Shown one piece after another: positions 1 to 9,460 of a stretch of 64,000 nt of DNA. This DNA comes from Clostridia bacterium (GTDB lineage: Bacteria > Bacillota > Clostridia > Oscillospirales > CAG-272). Below the pieces are notes generated by a model that saw only the letters and a list, made by a program, of their open reading frames with translations, was not told the DNA's origin and ran no database searches. Location of the stretch: positions 31,900 through 95,899 of the forward strand of contig JAFRQK010000007.1 in the NCBI GenBank assembly GCA_017428635.1. Direction: 5' to 3'. Position numbers and translations under genes: made by a program. Each line of letters opens with the position of its first letter. The stretch's first letter is position 1.

Positions 1-792
1 GAAGAGGACCGCGCCGACGGGAAGACCGCCGCCGAGCCCCTTCGCCGTCGTGACGACGTCGGGCTTGATCCCGTGTTCCATATACGAGTAGAAATACCCG
101 CATCTGCCGTTGCCCGTCTGCACCTCGTCGATCATGAGAAGAACGCCTTTTTCTTCACACAGAGCGGCGACGGATCTCAGATATTCCGCGGAAAGCGGAC
201 GGACGCCGCCCTCGCCCTGAACGGTCTCGAGAAGGACAGCCGCGCATTTTTGATCCTCAAGGATCGCGCGCAGACCGTCCGCGTCTTCGGGCTCCGCGTA
301 CGCGAATCCCGGCGTCACCGGCAGGAAATCGCGGTGGAAAACGTCCTGACCGGTCGCCGCGAGCGTCGCGAGCGTCCTGCCGTGGAACGAGTTTTTCATC
401 GTGACGACGGTAAAATACTCCTCGCCTTTGTTTTCCGCCGCCCATTTGCGCGCCGTCTTTATCGCGCACTCGTTCGCCTCCGCGCCGGAGTTGCAGAAGA
501 ACGCTTTCTTCATCCCCGCTTTCCCGCAGAGCAGTTCGGCGAGTTTTGCGCACGGGTCGGTGTAGTAGAGGTTCGAGGCGTGCTGGATCTTCCCGAGCTG
601 TGCCTCCACCGCGGCGACCCAGACGGGGTCGCACGCGCCGAACGCGTTCGTCGCGATCCCCGCGCCCATGTCGACGTATTCCTTGCCCGTTTCGTCGTAA
701 AGGAGCGCGCCGGAACCTTTTACTATATTGACGTCGTACCTTTTGTAAGTCGGTACGATATATTCCCTGTCAAGGGCTCTTGTGTCTGCCAC
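1..792 (-). CDS. argD: Acetylornithine aminotransferase ArgD (partial, C-terminus beyond window)
   Basis: PLP-dependent transaminase making N-acetylornithine from N-acetylglutamate semialdehyde. The visible 264 residues carry class III aminotransferase features: a Gly-rich N-terminal region, 'NSGAEANECAIK' (PLP phosphate contact), 'FHGRTLATL', and 'IDEVQTGNGRCG' with the PLP-binding Asp; the window ends just after the 'TAKGLGGGLP' stretch that holds the expected Schiff-base Lys. I chose GTG at 792 because it lies 5 nt after the argB stop with GGAG upstream; no in-frame ATG fits the family N-terminus. Last gene seen of the arg operon. Ornithine or succinyl-ornithine transaminases are similar, but context favours argD. 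Confidence 0.93.
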   Translation of the reverse strand, partial: MADTRALDREYIVPTYKRYDVNIVKGSGALLYDETGKEYVDMGAGIATNAFGACDPVWVAAVEAQLGKIQHASNLYYTDPCAKLAELLCGKAGMKKAFFCNSGAEANECAIKTARKWAAENKGEEYFTVVTMKNSFHGRTLATLAATGQDVFHRDFLPVTPGFAYAEPEDADGLRAILEDQKCAAVLLETVQGEGGVRPLSAEYLRSVAALCEEKGVLLMIDEVQTGNGRCGYFYSYMEHGIKPDVVTTAKGLGGGLPVGAVLF

Positions 793-797
793 GGCGG

Positions 798-1667
798 TCA
801 GTCTCCCTTCGTGAACATCGTGCCGACACCTTCGTCGGTCAGCATTTCGATGAGGATGGCGTGCGGGATGCGTCCGTCGATGACGAACACGCGCTTTACG
901 CCTGCGCTTATCGCCTCGGTGCAGCTTCTGACTTTCGGGATCATGCCGCCGCTGATGACGCCGCTTTCGATCAGCCCTTCCGTTTCGTCGGTCCTGACGG
1001 TGCGGATGATCGACTCGGGATCGTCGCGATCGCGCAGGATGCCGCCCACGTCGGTGAGCGTGAAGAAGCTCTCCGCTCTGATCGCGCCGGCGATCATAGC
1101 CGCCGCCGTGTCGGCGTTGATGTTGTAAGTGTTCCCCTCCTCGTCGCATCCGACGGTGGAGATGACCGGGATGTACCCGCGGTCGAGCATGTCCCAGACC
1201 GGGGCGGGGTTGACCTTCGTGATCTCGCCGACGTATCCGAGCCGCTCGTCCTTCGGTTTCGCCATGATCATCCTGCCGTCGATGCCGGACAGACCGACTG
1301 CGCGGCCTCCCTTGGTCTCGAGCAGGTTGACGAGGTCCTTGTTCACCTTCCCGGCGAGGACCATCTGAACGATGTCGACGGTCTCACGGTCGGTGACGCG
1401 GAGCCCCTCGACGAACTCGCTCTTCTTGCCCGTCTTGCTCAGCATATCGGTGATCTCGGGGCCGCCGCCGTGGACGAGAACGACCTTGACTCCGATCAGC
1501 GTGAGAAGGACGATATCGCCCATTACGTCCGATTTGAGTCCGTCGCTCGTCATGGCGTTCCCGCCGTATTTGATGACGATGACTTTATTCACGTATTTGC
1601 GGATGTAGGGGAGCGCCTCGACGAGGATCTTGGCCCTGTCGGCGTTCGAAAGAGAGGAAACCGTCAT
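798..1667 (-). CDS. argB: Acetylglutamate kinase ArgB
   Basis: Phosphorylates N-acetylglutamate with ATP, the second step of arginine synthesis, in the cytosol. At 289 aa it has full family length. Amino acid kinase motifs are visible: 'VIKYGGNAM' near residue 32, 'VLVHGGGPEI' near 66, and 'VGGILRDRDD' in the C-terminal half. The N-terminal helix 'LVEALPYIRKYVNK' resembles that of arginine-inhibited hexameric NAGKs (for example Thermotoga), so feedback inhibition by arginine is an inference. It lies between argJ (45 nt upstream) and argD (5 nt downstream). Confidence 0.97.
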   Translation of the reverse strand: MTVSSLSNADRAKILVEALPYIRKYVNKVIVIKYGGNAMTSDGLKSDVMGDIVLLTLIGVKVVLVHGGGPEITDMLSKTGKKSEFVEGLRVTDRETVDIVQMVLAGKVNKDLVNLLETKGGRAVGLSGIDGRMIMAKPKDERLGYVGEITKVNPAPVWDMLDRGYIPVISTVGCDEEGNTYNINADTAAAMIAGAIRAESFFTLTDVGGILRDRDDPESIIRTVRTDETEGLIESGVISGGMIPKVRSCTEAISAGVKRVFVIDGRIPHAILIEMLTDEGVGTMFTKGD

Positions 1668-1712
1668 TTTGTTCTGACCTCCGAAAAAGGGAAATTCGGG
1701 GAGCCGGACGGG

Positions 1713-2924
1713 TTATGTCCGGTAATCCCCGTTGATTTTTACGTAATCGTAAGTGAGGTCGCAGCCCCACGCGGTCGCCGAAAAGTCGCCTTCGCCGAGG
1801 TCGACTTTTATCGTGATCTCGTCCTCGGAGAGAACGGCTTTCGCGATCCCCTCGGAGAACGGGACGCCCGACCCGTCGCGGCAGACCTCAACCTCGCCCG
1901 CGCGGGACGAGAAGGTCACGCCGATTTTCGAGGGGTCGACCGGAGCGCCGCTGTAACCGACGGCGCAGAGGACGCGTCCCCAGTTGGCGTCCGCGCCGAA
2001 CATCGCCGCTTTCGTCAGCGACGAGCAGACGACGGCTTTCGCCGCGGTCTTCGCGCACGCCTCGCACTTCGCGCCGGTCACGGCGCACTCGAGAAGTTTC
2101 GTCGCGCCCTCGCCGTCAGCCGCGATGGAGCGGCATAGAGCGACGGTTACGGAGTTGAGAGCTTTCATGAATTCGGGGAAATACTCGCTGTCCTCGGTAA
2201 CGAGCGGGCTGCCCGACGCGCCGTTGGCGAGAACGGCGACCATGTCGTTCGTCGAGGTGTCCCCGTCGATGCTTATCATATTGAAGGTATTCTGAACGTC
2301 AGTACACAGCGCGGCTTTGAGCGCCGACGCGGACACGGTACAGTCGGTGGTGATGAAAACGAGCATCGTGGCGAGATTCGGGTGGATCATCCCGGAGCCC
2401 TTCGCGATACCGCCGAGACGGCACGTCGTCCCGCCGATCTCGAATTCGACGGCGAACGATTTTATCTTCACGTCCGTCGTCATGATCGCCTCCGCGGCGA
2501 AGTCGTTGTGATCGCCGAGGCCGGCGACGAGCTCCTTCATTCCGGCGGCGATCGGTTCGACCGAAAGCGGCTCGCCGATGACGCCCGTCGAGGCGACGAT
2601 CACGTCCGTGGGGTCTATCCCGAGGGCGTCCGCCGTCAGCGAACACATCTTCTCGGCGATCTCGACGCCGTCCGCGTTGCACGTATTGGCGTTGCCGCTG
2701 TTGCAGATCACGGCGCGCGCGACGCCGTTTTCAAGATTCTTTTTCGTCACGGACAGCGGAGCGCCCTTGACGAGATTGGAGGTATATACGGCCGCGGACG
2801 AGGCGGGCCTGTCGCTGAGGATAAGGCACAGGTCGCGTTTGACCCTGCTCTTCCTGATCCCGCAGTGGATCCCGTTCGCCGTAAAGCCCTTCGCGGCAGT
2901 GACGCCGCCGTTTATCATCTTCAT
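1713..2924 (-). CDS. argJ: Bifunctional ornithine acetyltransferase / N-acetylglutamate synthase ArgJ
   Basis: Transfers acetyl from N-acetylornithine to glutamate, making a cyclic pathway that releases ornithine. The self-cleavage site 'NLATML' is visible with nucleophile Thr about residue 186, splitting the 403-aa precursor into alpha and beta chains. I start at ATG 2924 ('MKMINGG'), preceded by AAAGGA and 14 nt after argC; a longer frame from 2993 would overlap argC by 55 nt and adds unrelated residues. Whether it also uses acetyl-CoA (bifunctional) cannot be settled from sequence; no argA or argE is in the window, which fits a recycling ArgJ. Confidence 0.96.
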   Translation of the reverse strand: MKMINGGVTAAKGFTANGIHCGIRKSRVKRDLCLILSDRPASSAAVYTSNLVKGAPLSVTKKNLENGVARAVICNSGNANTCNADGVEIAEKMCSLTADALGIDPTDVIVASTGVIGEPLSVEPIAAGMKELVAGLGDHNDFAAEAIMTTDVKIKSFAVEFEIGGTTCRLGGIAKGSGMIHPNLATMLVFITTDCTVSASALKAALCTDVQNTFNMISIDGDTSTNDMVAVLANGASGSPLVTEDSEYFPEFMKALNSVTVALCRSIAADGEGATKLLECAVTGAKCEACAKTAAKAVVCSSLTKAAMFGADANWGRVLCAVGYSGAPVDPSKIGVTFSSRAGEVEVCRDGSGVPFSEGIAKAVLSEDEITIKVDLGEGDFSATAWGCDLTYDYVKINGDYRT

Positions 2925-2938
2925 TTTTTCCGGTCCTT

Positions 2939-3877
2939 TCAGAAAAGCACAAGAGATTCGGTCGTCTCGCGCCCGAGCGCGATATTCATACACTGGATCG
3001 CCGCGCCCGACGCGCCTTTGCCGAGGTTGTCGAAAAGCGCCGCGAGAACGGTCCGCTCGCCGTTTCCGAAAACGGTCACCGCCATCGAGTCCGTTCCCGA
3101 GAGGGCGTCGGCCGGGACGAATCCGTTCGGGAAGAGGGGAGAGTCGGACGGAACGTATTTGATCACCGGCCCCGCGTATTTCCCGCGGTAGCAGTCGACT
3201 ATATCGGACGCGCGGAAACCGGGGGACAGATCGTCCGACGACAGAGGGACGGTCACGAGCATCCCGGAGTAAAAACTCGATACGATCGGCGTGAAAACGG
3301 GCTCTGAGTAAACTCCGCCGTATTTCTTCATTTCGGGCAGGTGTTTGTGCGTCTGCCCGACGCCGTACATTCTCGGCGCGAGAAGGGAGCCGACGTTTTC
3401 TTCGTAATCGGCTATCATCTTCTTGCCGCCGCCGCTGTAACCGGTGACCGACGTCGCCGACAGGCGGGCGGTCTTCGGGAGGATCCCCGCCGCGGTGAGC
3501 GGCGCGACGAGAGCGACGAAGCCGCTCGCGTGACAGCCGGGATTAGCAATTCTCTTTGAGTTCTTAATGAGTTCTTCCTGCTCAGCCGACAGTTCCGGGA
3601 ATCCGTAGACCCATCCGTCCGCGGTCCGGTGCGCCGTCGAGGTGTCGACGACGACGGTATCGGGGTTTTCGATCAGAGATACCGATTCGCGCGCCGCGTC
3701 GTCGGGCAGGCAGAGGAAGACGACGTCGGAGCCGTTCGCCGCTTCGGCGCGCGCCGCGGGGTCGCGGCGGACTTCGTCGGGGAGCGTGACGGTCTTTATA
3801 CCGTCCATTCCGGCGAGCCGCTCTTTTATGCGCAGACCGGTCGTTCCCGATCCTCCGTCCACAAATACTTTCGTCAT
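2939..3877 (-). CDS. argC: N-acetyl-gamma-glutamyl-phosphate reductase ArgC (short type)
   Basis: NADPH-dependent reduction of N-acetylglutamyl phosphate to the semialdehyde. The N-terminus 'VFVDGGSGTTGLRI' is the nucleotide-binding Rossmann loop, and 'NPGCHASGF' carries the catalytic Cys115. The 312-aa length and the 'SGTTG' loop fit the shorter ArgC class (type 2) rather than the roughly 345-aa class. Its ATG overlaps the argH stop by 4 nt (ATGA), so translation is probably coupled. Confidence 0.96.
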   Translation of the reverse strand: MTKVFVDGGSGTTGLRIKERLAGMDGIKTVTLPDEVRRDPAARAEAANGSDVVFLCLPDDAARESVSLIENPDTVVVDTSTAHRTADGWVYGFPELSAEQEELIKNSKRIANPGCHASGFVALVAPLTAAGILPKTARLSATSVTGYSGGGKKMIADYEENVGSLLAPRMYGVGQTHKHLPEMKKYGGVYSEPVFTPIVSSFYSGMLVTVPLSSDDLSPGFRASDIVDCYRGKYAGPVIKYVPSDSPLFPNGFVPADALSGTDSMAVTVFGNGERTVLAALFDNLGKGASGAAIQCMNIALGRETTESLVLF

Positions 3878-5268
3878 ATCGTCGATCCTTTGCGCGACGC
3901 GAGAAACGCGCCGATGTATTCCGCCTGAGCATCGACCGACGCGGGAGCGGTGCCGCCGTACGACGTCCTCTTTTTCATCGCCTCGGCGGGGTCGATCACC
4001 GTGTAGAGCGACTCGTCGAAGACCGGGCAGAATTCGCGGTATTTTTCAAGCGGTATTTCGTCGAGCGTGATATTTTCCCCGATGCAGTACGACACGATCT
4101 CGCCAGTGATCTTGTAAGCCGTGCGGAACGGCACGCCGTTCTTCGCGAGCAGGTCGGCGAGGTCGGTGGCGGTGATGAAGCCGCCCTTCGCGGCGTCGAG
4201 CATCCGGTCGGCGCGCACCTTCATCGTCTTTATCATCGGGGTGAAGACCGAGAGGCAGACCTTCGCGGTGTCGAACGCGTCGAACGTCGCCTCCTTGTCC
4301 TCCTGCATATCCTTGTTATAAGCGAGAGGGAGCGATTTCATCGTCACGAGAAGAGAGAGCAGGTCGCCGTAAACGCGGCCCGTCTTGCCCCTGACGAGCT
4401 CCGCCATGTCGGGGTTCTTTTTCTGAGGCATGATGCTGCTTCCGGTCGAGAACGCGTCGTCGAGTTCGATATAGCGGAACTCGAACGACGACCACAGCAC
4501 GATCTCCTCGGAGAAACGGGAGAGATGCATCATCAAAATCGAAAGCGCGCTCATCAGCTCCAGGCAGAAGTCGCGGTCGGAGACGGAGTCGATGCTGTTT
4601 TCGGTCGGGCCCGTGAATCCGAGCGCGGTCGCCGTCATGAAACGGTCTGTGTCGAACGTCGTTCCCGCCAGCGCGCACGCGCCGAGAGGAGAGAAATTCA
4701 TCCTCTTCACGGCGTCTGCGATCCTGTCCGCGTCGCGCGCGAACATCATCGCGTACGCCATCAGGTGGTGGCCGAAGCTGATCGGCTGCGCCCTTTGCAG
4801 ATGGGTGTAACCCGGCATGACCGTCTCTTTGTTTTCGGCGGCGCGGTCGCGGATCGTTCCGATGAGGTCGAAAACGAGGTCGAGCACCGCCGCCGCTTCC
4901 TTTTTCAGATAAAGGCGTGTGTCGAGGGCGACCTGATCGTTGCGGCTCCTCGCGGTGTGGAGTTTCCGCCCGGCGTCGCCGATCCTCTCGGTGAGGACGG
5001 ACTCGACGAACGTGTGAACGTCCTCCGCCTTAGGGTCGACGGAGAGAGCGCCGTTTTTGATATCGTCGAGGATCGAGCCGAGCGCCGAGACGATCGCCTC
5101 CGCGTCGTGTGCGGGGATGATCCCCTTCGCGCCGAGCATCGTCGCGTGGGCTGCGGAGCCCTTAATATCCTCTTCGATCATCCGCGAGTCGACGCGGATC
5201 GACGAGTTGAAGTCGTCAGCCGTCGGATCGACCGATCCCGACGACCTTCCCGCCCATAACTTTTCCAT
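3874..5268 (-). CDS. argH: Argininosuccinate lyase ArgH
   Basis: Cleaves argininosuccinate to arginine and fumarate. The fumarase/aspartase superfamily signature 'GSSIMPQKKNPD' is present about residue 278, with 'TARSRNDQVALD' and 'GYTHLQRAQPISF' (catalytic His region) upstream. Length 464 aa is normal. It follows argG by 28 nt and overlaps argC by 4 nt, inside the arg operon. Confidence 0.98.
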   Translation of the reverse strand: MEKLWAGRSSGSVDPTADDFNSSIRVDSRMIEEDIKGSAAHATMLGAKGIIPAHDAEAIVSALGSILDDIKNGALSVDPKAEDVHTFVESVLTERIGDAGRKLHTARSRNDQVALDTRLYLKKEAAAVLDLVFDLIGTIRDRAAENKETVMPGYTHLQRAQPISFGHHLMAYAMMFARDADRIADAVKRMNFSPLGACALAGTTFDTDRFMTATALGFTGPTENSIDSVSDRDFCLELMSALSILMMHLSRFSEEIVLWSSFEFRYIELDDAFSTGSSIMPQKKNPDMAELVRGKTGRVYGDLLSLLVTMKSLPLAYNKDMQEDKEATFDAFDTAKVCLSVFTPMIKTMKVRADRMLDAAKGGFITATDLADLLAKNGVPFRTAYKITGEIVSYCIGENITLDEIPLEKYREFCPVFDESLYTVIDPAEAMKKRTSYGGTAPASVDAQAEYIGAFLASRKGSTI

Positions 5269-5296
5269 CTTAAATCTCCGTTTGCCGAATTACGGC

Positions 5297-6523
5297 TTAT
5301 TTTTTGAGTTTTTCGTTCAGGCGCGCCCTGACCGTGATCGGCAGGCCGTAGAGGTTGATGAAGCCCGCGGAATCCGCCTGATTGTAGACCTGATCCTCGC
5401 CGAACGTTGCGAGCTCTTCTGAATAAAGCGAATAGTCGCTCACGACGCCCGCCTTGATGATATTGCCCTTGTAGAGTTTGAGGCGGACTTTACCGGTGAC
5501 CGTTTCCTGCGTCTTGTCGACGAACGCGGAGAGCGCCTCGCGCAGCGGGGTGAACCATTGGCCGTTGTAAACGAGTTCCGCGAACGTGATCGCAAGTTCG
5601 CTCTTCTTGTGAGCGGTCATCTTGTCGAGAGTGACCGTCTCGAGGTAGTTGTGCGCCGCGTAGAGGATCGCGCCGCCGGGGGTCTCGTACACGCCGCGGC
5701 ACTTCATGCCGACGAGGCGGTTCTCGACGATGTCGAGCAGACCGATTCCGTTCTTGCCGCCGATCCTGTTGAGGGCGAGAATGATCTCTTTGGCGGATTT
5801 CTTCTCGCCGTTCAGCGCTACGGGCACGCCCTTTACGAATTCGAGTTCGATATATTCGGGCTCGTCCGGCGCCTTGAGCGGAGAGACGCTCATCTCGAGA
5901 AAACCCTCTTTTTCGTAAAGCGGCTCGTTCGCGGCGTCCTCAAGGTCGAGGCCCTCGTGGGACAGATGCCAGAGGTTCTTATCCTTTGAATAGTTCGTTT
6001 CGCGCGTGATCTTGAGAGGGATACCTTTCGCCTCGGCGTACTCGATCTCCTCCTCGCGGGACTTGATGTTCCACTCGCGCCACGGGGCGATGACGGGCAT
6101 GTCCGGCGCGAACGCCTTGATCGCGAGTTCGAAACGGACCTGGTCGTTGCCTTTTCCCGTGCAGCCGTGCGCGATCGCGTCGGCTCCCTCGGCGAGGGCG
6201 ATCTCGACCATACGCTTAGCTATGACGGGGCGCGCGAACGACGTGCCGAGCATGTACTCCTCGTACAGAGCGCCCGCCTTGACGGTGGGGATGATGTAGT
6301 CGTCGACGAATTCGTCGGTGAGGTCCTCGATATAGAGTTTCGACGCGCCCGTTTTCAGCGCTTTTTCCTCGAGCCCTTCAAGCTCGCCTTCCTGACCGAC
6401 GTTGCCGGAGACCGCGATTACCTCGCAGTTGTTGTAATTCTCTTTGAGCCAGGGAATGATAATGGAGGTGTCGAGTCCTCCGGAGTAGGCGAGTACGACC
6501 TTTTTGATCTTCGATTTGTCCAT
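5297..6523 (-). CDS. argG: Argininosuccinate synthase ArgG (first gene of arg operon)
   Basis: ATP-dependent ligation of citrulline and aspartate. The PP-loop motif 'AYSGGLDTS' follows the N-terminal strand, and '[14 protein letters not shown]' is typical of class I ArgG. I start at ATG 6523 ('MDKSKIKK'), with AAGGAA 8 nt upstream, giving 408 aa; a start at 6562 would add 13 unconserved residues. First gene of the minus-strand argG-H-C-J-B-D unit, directly behind a sigma-A type promoter and ArgR-like operator. Ornithine carbamoyltransferase and carbamoyl-phosphate synthase are not in the window. Confidence 0.97.
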   Translation of the reverse strand: MDKSKIKKVVLAYSGGLDTSIIIPWLKENYNNCEVIAVSGNVGQEGELEGLEEKALKTGASKLYIEDLTDEFVDDYIIPTVKAGALYEEYMLGTSFARPVIAKRMVEIALAEGADAIAHGCTGKGNDQVRFELAIKAFAPDMPVIAPWREWNIKSREEEIEYAEAKGIPLKITRETNYSKDKNLWHLSHEGLDLEDAANEPLYEKEGFLEMSVSPLKAPDEPEYIELEFVKGVPVALNGEKKSAKEIILALNRIGGKNGIGLLDIVENRLVGMKCRGVYETPGGAILYAAHNYLETVTLDKMTAHKKSELAITFAELVYNGQWFTPLREALSAFVDKTQETVTGKVRLKLYKGNIIKAGVVSDYSLYSEELATFGEDQVYNQADSAGFINLYGLPITVRARLNEKLKK

Positions 6524-6566
6524 TTTTGCGGTTCCTTTCGGGTTGAATGAAATAAAATACATTCAA

Positions 6567-6584
6567 AATGAATTTTTATGCAAC
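6567..6584 (-). promoter_or_regulatory. ArgR-type ARG box operator of argG
   Basis: On the minus strand the site reads GTTGCATAAAAATTCATT, matching the ArgR/AhrC palindrome TNTGNATWWWWATNCANA at 16 of 18 positions. It starts about 2 nt after the -10 hexamer, so bound repressor would cover the transcription start. A further TGAAT / ATTCA half-site pair lies immediately downstream at 6544-6566. Confidence 0.75.
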
Positions 6585-6585
6585 A

Positions 6586-6614
6586 ATTATACCACCGGAA
6601 CGGCATTTTTGCAA
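6586..6614 (-). promoter_or_regulatory. Sigma-A promoter of arg operon
   Basis: Minus-strand -35 TTGCAA (6614-6609), 17-nt spacer, -10 TATAAT (6591-6586). It points to argG, with a leader of roughly 55 nt. Confidence 0.85.
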
Positions 6615-6774
6615 GCGTATCCGGGAAAAAGATCAAATTCGTGAAAAACGACTGAACTGCTTTGAAAACAAGGCGCATATTGGATGTTTTTCATAAAGGA
6701 AAGCATCGTTCGGCGCGGTGGGGTGAAAAAACTGCTCGCGAATTATTATTCACAAGTCCCGTTTTCGGTCAGGT

Positions 6775-6804
6775 TTGACAAACGCGCGCGCGCGGTATTA
6801 TAAT
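6775..6804 (+). promoter_or_regulatory. Sigma-A promoter of copA
   Basis: -35 TTGACA (6775-6780), 18-nt GC-rich alternating spacer, -10 TATAAT (6799-6804). A strong ribosome site AAGGAGG lies 7 nt before the copA ATG. I could not identify a CsoR or CopY operator with confidence. Between this and the argG promoter (6615-6774) I see nothing else. Confidence 0.85.
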
Positions 6805-6839
6805 AGGATCGATAATCACACGGCGAAGGAGGCGGCGAT

Positions 6840-9155
6840 ATGACGAAAAAGAAGTTTACCGTAACGGGTATGAGTTGTTCCGCCTGTTCCGCCGCGGTGA
6901 CGAGGGCGGTCGAGGGAGAGGCAGGCGTCGGTTCGGTCGCCGTTTCTCTTCTGACGAACTCGATGGTCGTCGAATACGACGAGGCCGTCGTCTCCGATCT
7001 TGCGATCTGCGACTCGGTGAAGCGCGCGGGCTATTCCGCCGTCCCGGGCGTCGAGCGGCAGCGCGGCGCGTCTGCGGAGGACGCCGAATATGAGAAAAGG
7101 AAGAAAAGACTGATAATATCGGCGGCGCTCTGCGTCGTTTTGATGTATATAACGATGGGCCACATGGTCGGGCTGCCGCTGCCGCCCTTCGCCGACCCGC
7201 ACGGGGCGGGGTGGGCGCCCGCCGTTTACGCGGCGGTCCAGTTCGCGCTCGCGACGCCGATACTCGTCATAAACCGTCACTTTTTCACCGACGGCGCAAA
7301 GGCGGCGTTCCGCGGCGCGCCGAACATGAACACGCTGATCGCGGTCGGCGCGGGAGCGTCGTATATCTACGCCGTCTATATGACCGTCCGCATTTTCATC
7401 GCCGTCTTTTCGGGCGGTGAAGCGCACGCGATGACGGAGGAGCTTTACTACGAATCCGCCGCGATGATCCCCGTTTTGATCTCCCTCGGCAAGACGCTCG
7501 AGGGGCGTGAGAACAGGAAGACGACGAGGGCGATAACGGCTCTGCTCGATCTGACTCCCGACACGGCGGAAATAGAACGCGAAGGAGAGACGGTCACCGT
7601 TTCCGCCGACCTGATCGAAAAGGGCGACGTCGTGATCCTCCGCGCGGGAGGCCGCATCCCCTGCGACGGAGTCGTGATCTCGGGGAACGGGACCGCGGAC
7701 GAGAGCATAATCACCGGCGAGAGCGTTCCCGTCGACAAGGCGGAGGGGGACGCGGCGGTCGCAGGATCGCTGTTCACGTCCGGATTCTGTAAAATGGAAG
7801 CGACGAGGACGGGAGAGGAGACGACGGTAGCGAAGATCGCGTCCCTGGTCGAGGAAGCGTCGTCGTCGAAGGCGCCGGTCCAGAAACTCGCCGATAAGAT
7901 AAGCGGGATATTCGTGCCTGTCGTGATAGCGATAGCCGTTATCGCGTTCGCGGCGTGGATGATCGCGGGTGCCGGTTTCCACCGCTCGCTCGGTTACGGG
8001 ATATGCGTTCTGGTCATCTCGTGTCCGTGCGCGCTCGGCCTCGCCACGCCGACCGCCGTGATGTGCGGCGTCGGCAGGGGCGCGAAGCTCGGGATACTGA
8101 TCAAGTCCGCAGACGCGCTCGAGACGCTCGGAAAAGCGGAAGTCATCCTGACCGACAAGACGGGCACGCTGACGGAGGGCGAGATGGAAGTCTCCGACGC
8201 CGTCCCGTTCGGTGGCAGCGATATAAACGAAGTCGTCAGACTCGCCGCGTCGCTGGAGGAGAAGAGCGAGCATCCGATCGCGAAAGCAGCAGTCAGATAT
8301 GCAGCCGGTGCGGGGATCGCGCCCGTCCGGACGGACGATTACGCCGCCCTCGCGGGCGGAGGAGTCGAGGCGAAGATCGAAGGGCGAACGTTCCGCATAG
8401 GCAACGCCGCGTTCGTTTCCGAACGGATCGGAGAGATCGGAGAAGACGCCCGCGCGGCGATCGATAAACTCGCCGCGGAGGGAAAGACGCCCGTCGTTCT
8501 GGCGGGAGAGGGCGGAGTCCTCGGAGTTCTCGCCGTTCGCGACAGGATCAAAGAGAGTTCCCCGCGCGCCGTTTCCCTTTTCAAAAAGCTCGGGTGTTCC
8601 GTCGTTATGCTGACGGGAGACAATAAGATCACCGCAGAAGCGGTCGGAAAAGAGACGGGGATAGAGAAGGGCGACGTGATCTCTTCGGTCAAACCGGAGG
8701 AGAAGGACCGCGTCGTCGCGTCGGTCGCGGACGGATCGTTCGCGGGCGACGGGGTGCGGCGCACGACCGTCATGATCGGCGACGGGGTAAACGACTCGCC
8801 GTCCCTCGCGAGGGCGGACGTCGGTATCGCGGTCGGCGCGGGCGCCGACGTTGCGATAGAGTCCGCGGACGTCGTGCTGACGCGCGACGATCTCGGCGAC
8901 GGAGCCCGGGCGCTGATGCTCTCCCGCGCCGTTATGAGATGCATAAAACAGAATCTCGGGTGGGCGTTCTTCTACAACGTCCTGTTGATACCGGTGGCGG
9001 CGGGCGCGCTGTCCGCGCTCGGCGTGACGCTCACGCCGATGATATCGGCGGCGGCGATGTCGCTGTCGAGTCTGTGCGTCGTTACGAACGCTTTGCGGCT
9101 GACCCGGTGGGATCCCGTAAAAGCAGAGGAAAAAATACAAAAAACGGAGGGATGA
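6840..9155 (+). CDS. copA: Copper-exporting P1B-type ATPase CopA
   Basis: Membrane ATPase exporting Cu(I). One N-terminal HMA domain has 'GMSCSACSAA' (C13, C16). Transmembrane metal site CPC at residues 395-397, phosphorylation motif DKTGT with D439, an 'HPIAKA' nucleotide-binding motif, and hinge GDGVND at 647-652. TM7 has the 'YN' pair and TM8 the 'MSLSS' set that define Cu(I)-specific P1B-1 pumps, so copper rather than zinc or cadmium. 771 aa is normal for one HMA domain. copZ follows with a 1-nt gap; no copper-sensing regulator gene is nearby. Confidence 0.96.
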   Translation: MTKKKFTVTGMSCSACSAAVTRAVEGEAGVGSVAVSLLTNSMVVEYDEAVVSDLAICDSVKRAGYSAVPGVERQRGASAEDAEYEKRKKRLIISAALCVVLMYITMGHMVGLPLPPFADPHGAGWAPAVYAAVQFALATPILVINRHFFTDGAKAAFRGAPNMNTLIAVGAGASYIYAVYMTVRIFIAVFSGGEAHAMTEELYYESAAMIPVLISLGKTLEGRENRKTTRAITALLDLTPDTAEIEREGETVTVSADLIEKGDVVILRAGGRIPCDGVVISGNGTADESIITGESVPVDKAEGDAAVAGSLFTSGFCKMEATRTGEETTVAKIASLVEEASSSKAPVQKLADKISGIFVPVVIAIAVIAFAAWMIAGAGFHRSLGYGICVLVISCPCALGLATPTAVMCGVGRGAKLGILIKSADALETLGKAEVILTDKTGTLTEGEMEVSDAVPFGGSDINEVVRLAASLEEKSEHPIAKAAVRYAAGAGIAPVRTDDYAALAGGGVEAKIEGRTFRIGNAAFVSERIGEIGEDARAAIDKLAAEGKTPVVLAGEGGVLGVLAVRDRIKESSPRAVSLFKKLGCSVVMLTGDNKITAEAVGKETGIEKGDVISSVKPEEKDRVVASVADGSFAGDGVRRTTVMIGDGVNDSPSLARADVGIAVGAGADVAIESADVVLTRDDLGDGARALMLSRAVMRCIKQNLGWAFFYNVLLIPVAAGALSALGVTLTPMISAAAMSLSSLCVVTNALRLTRWDPVKAEEKIQKTEG

Positions 9156-9156
9156 T

Positions 9157-9369
9157 ATGTTTAACAAAAAGAATGAGATCGAAGTCCGGATCGACGGGAT
9201 GCGCTGCGAACACTGCGTCGGAAGAGTGACGGGCGCGCTTGAGGCGCTCGGATGCCGCGCTCACGTTTCGCTCGCGGAGGGAAAGGCGAAGATAAAATAT
9301 CCGGGATCGGTGTCGGTCGAGGCGATCCTCGACGCGATCCGGGCCGTCGGTTTTGAACCCTCGGTCTGA
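9157..9369 (+). CDS. copZ: Copper chaperone CopZ-like HMA protein
   Basis: 70-aa cytosolic heavy-metal-associated domain with the metal loop 'GMRCEHC' (C17, C20). It would carry Cu(I) to CopA, whose gene ends one base before its ATG; AAACGGAGGG in the copA 3' end serves as ribosome site. The single-domain length and position match CopZ in other Firmicutes. Confidence 0.92.
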   Translation: MFNKKNEIEVRIDGMRCEHCVGRVTGALEALGCRAHVSLAEGKAKIKYPGSVSVEAILDAIRAVGFEPSV

Positions 9370-9371
9370 TA

Positions 9372-9400
9372 TTGAAAACGGAAAAAGAATGTGATAGAAT
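9372..9400 (+). promoter_or_regulatory. Sigma-A promoter of aquaporin gene
   Basis: -35 TTGAAA (9372-9377), 17-nt spacer, -10 TAGAAT (9395-9400), just after copZ, so the aquaporin gene has its own start signal. Confidence 0.75.
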
Positions 9401-9460
9401 AGGAAACGGAAGAACTCACGTCAAAGCGCGGCTGACGCCGCGGGAAAGGAAGATAATTTT

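Noticed and set aside
6775-6839. CopY/CsoR operator upstream of copA
   Set aside because: No convincing palindrome beyond CG-alternating sequence.
6816-9167. 783-codon frame antisense to copA
   Set aside because: Arg/Asp-rich shadow of a conserved P-type ATPase; no promoter or start site.
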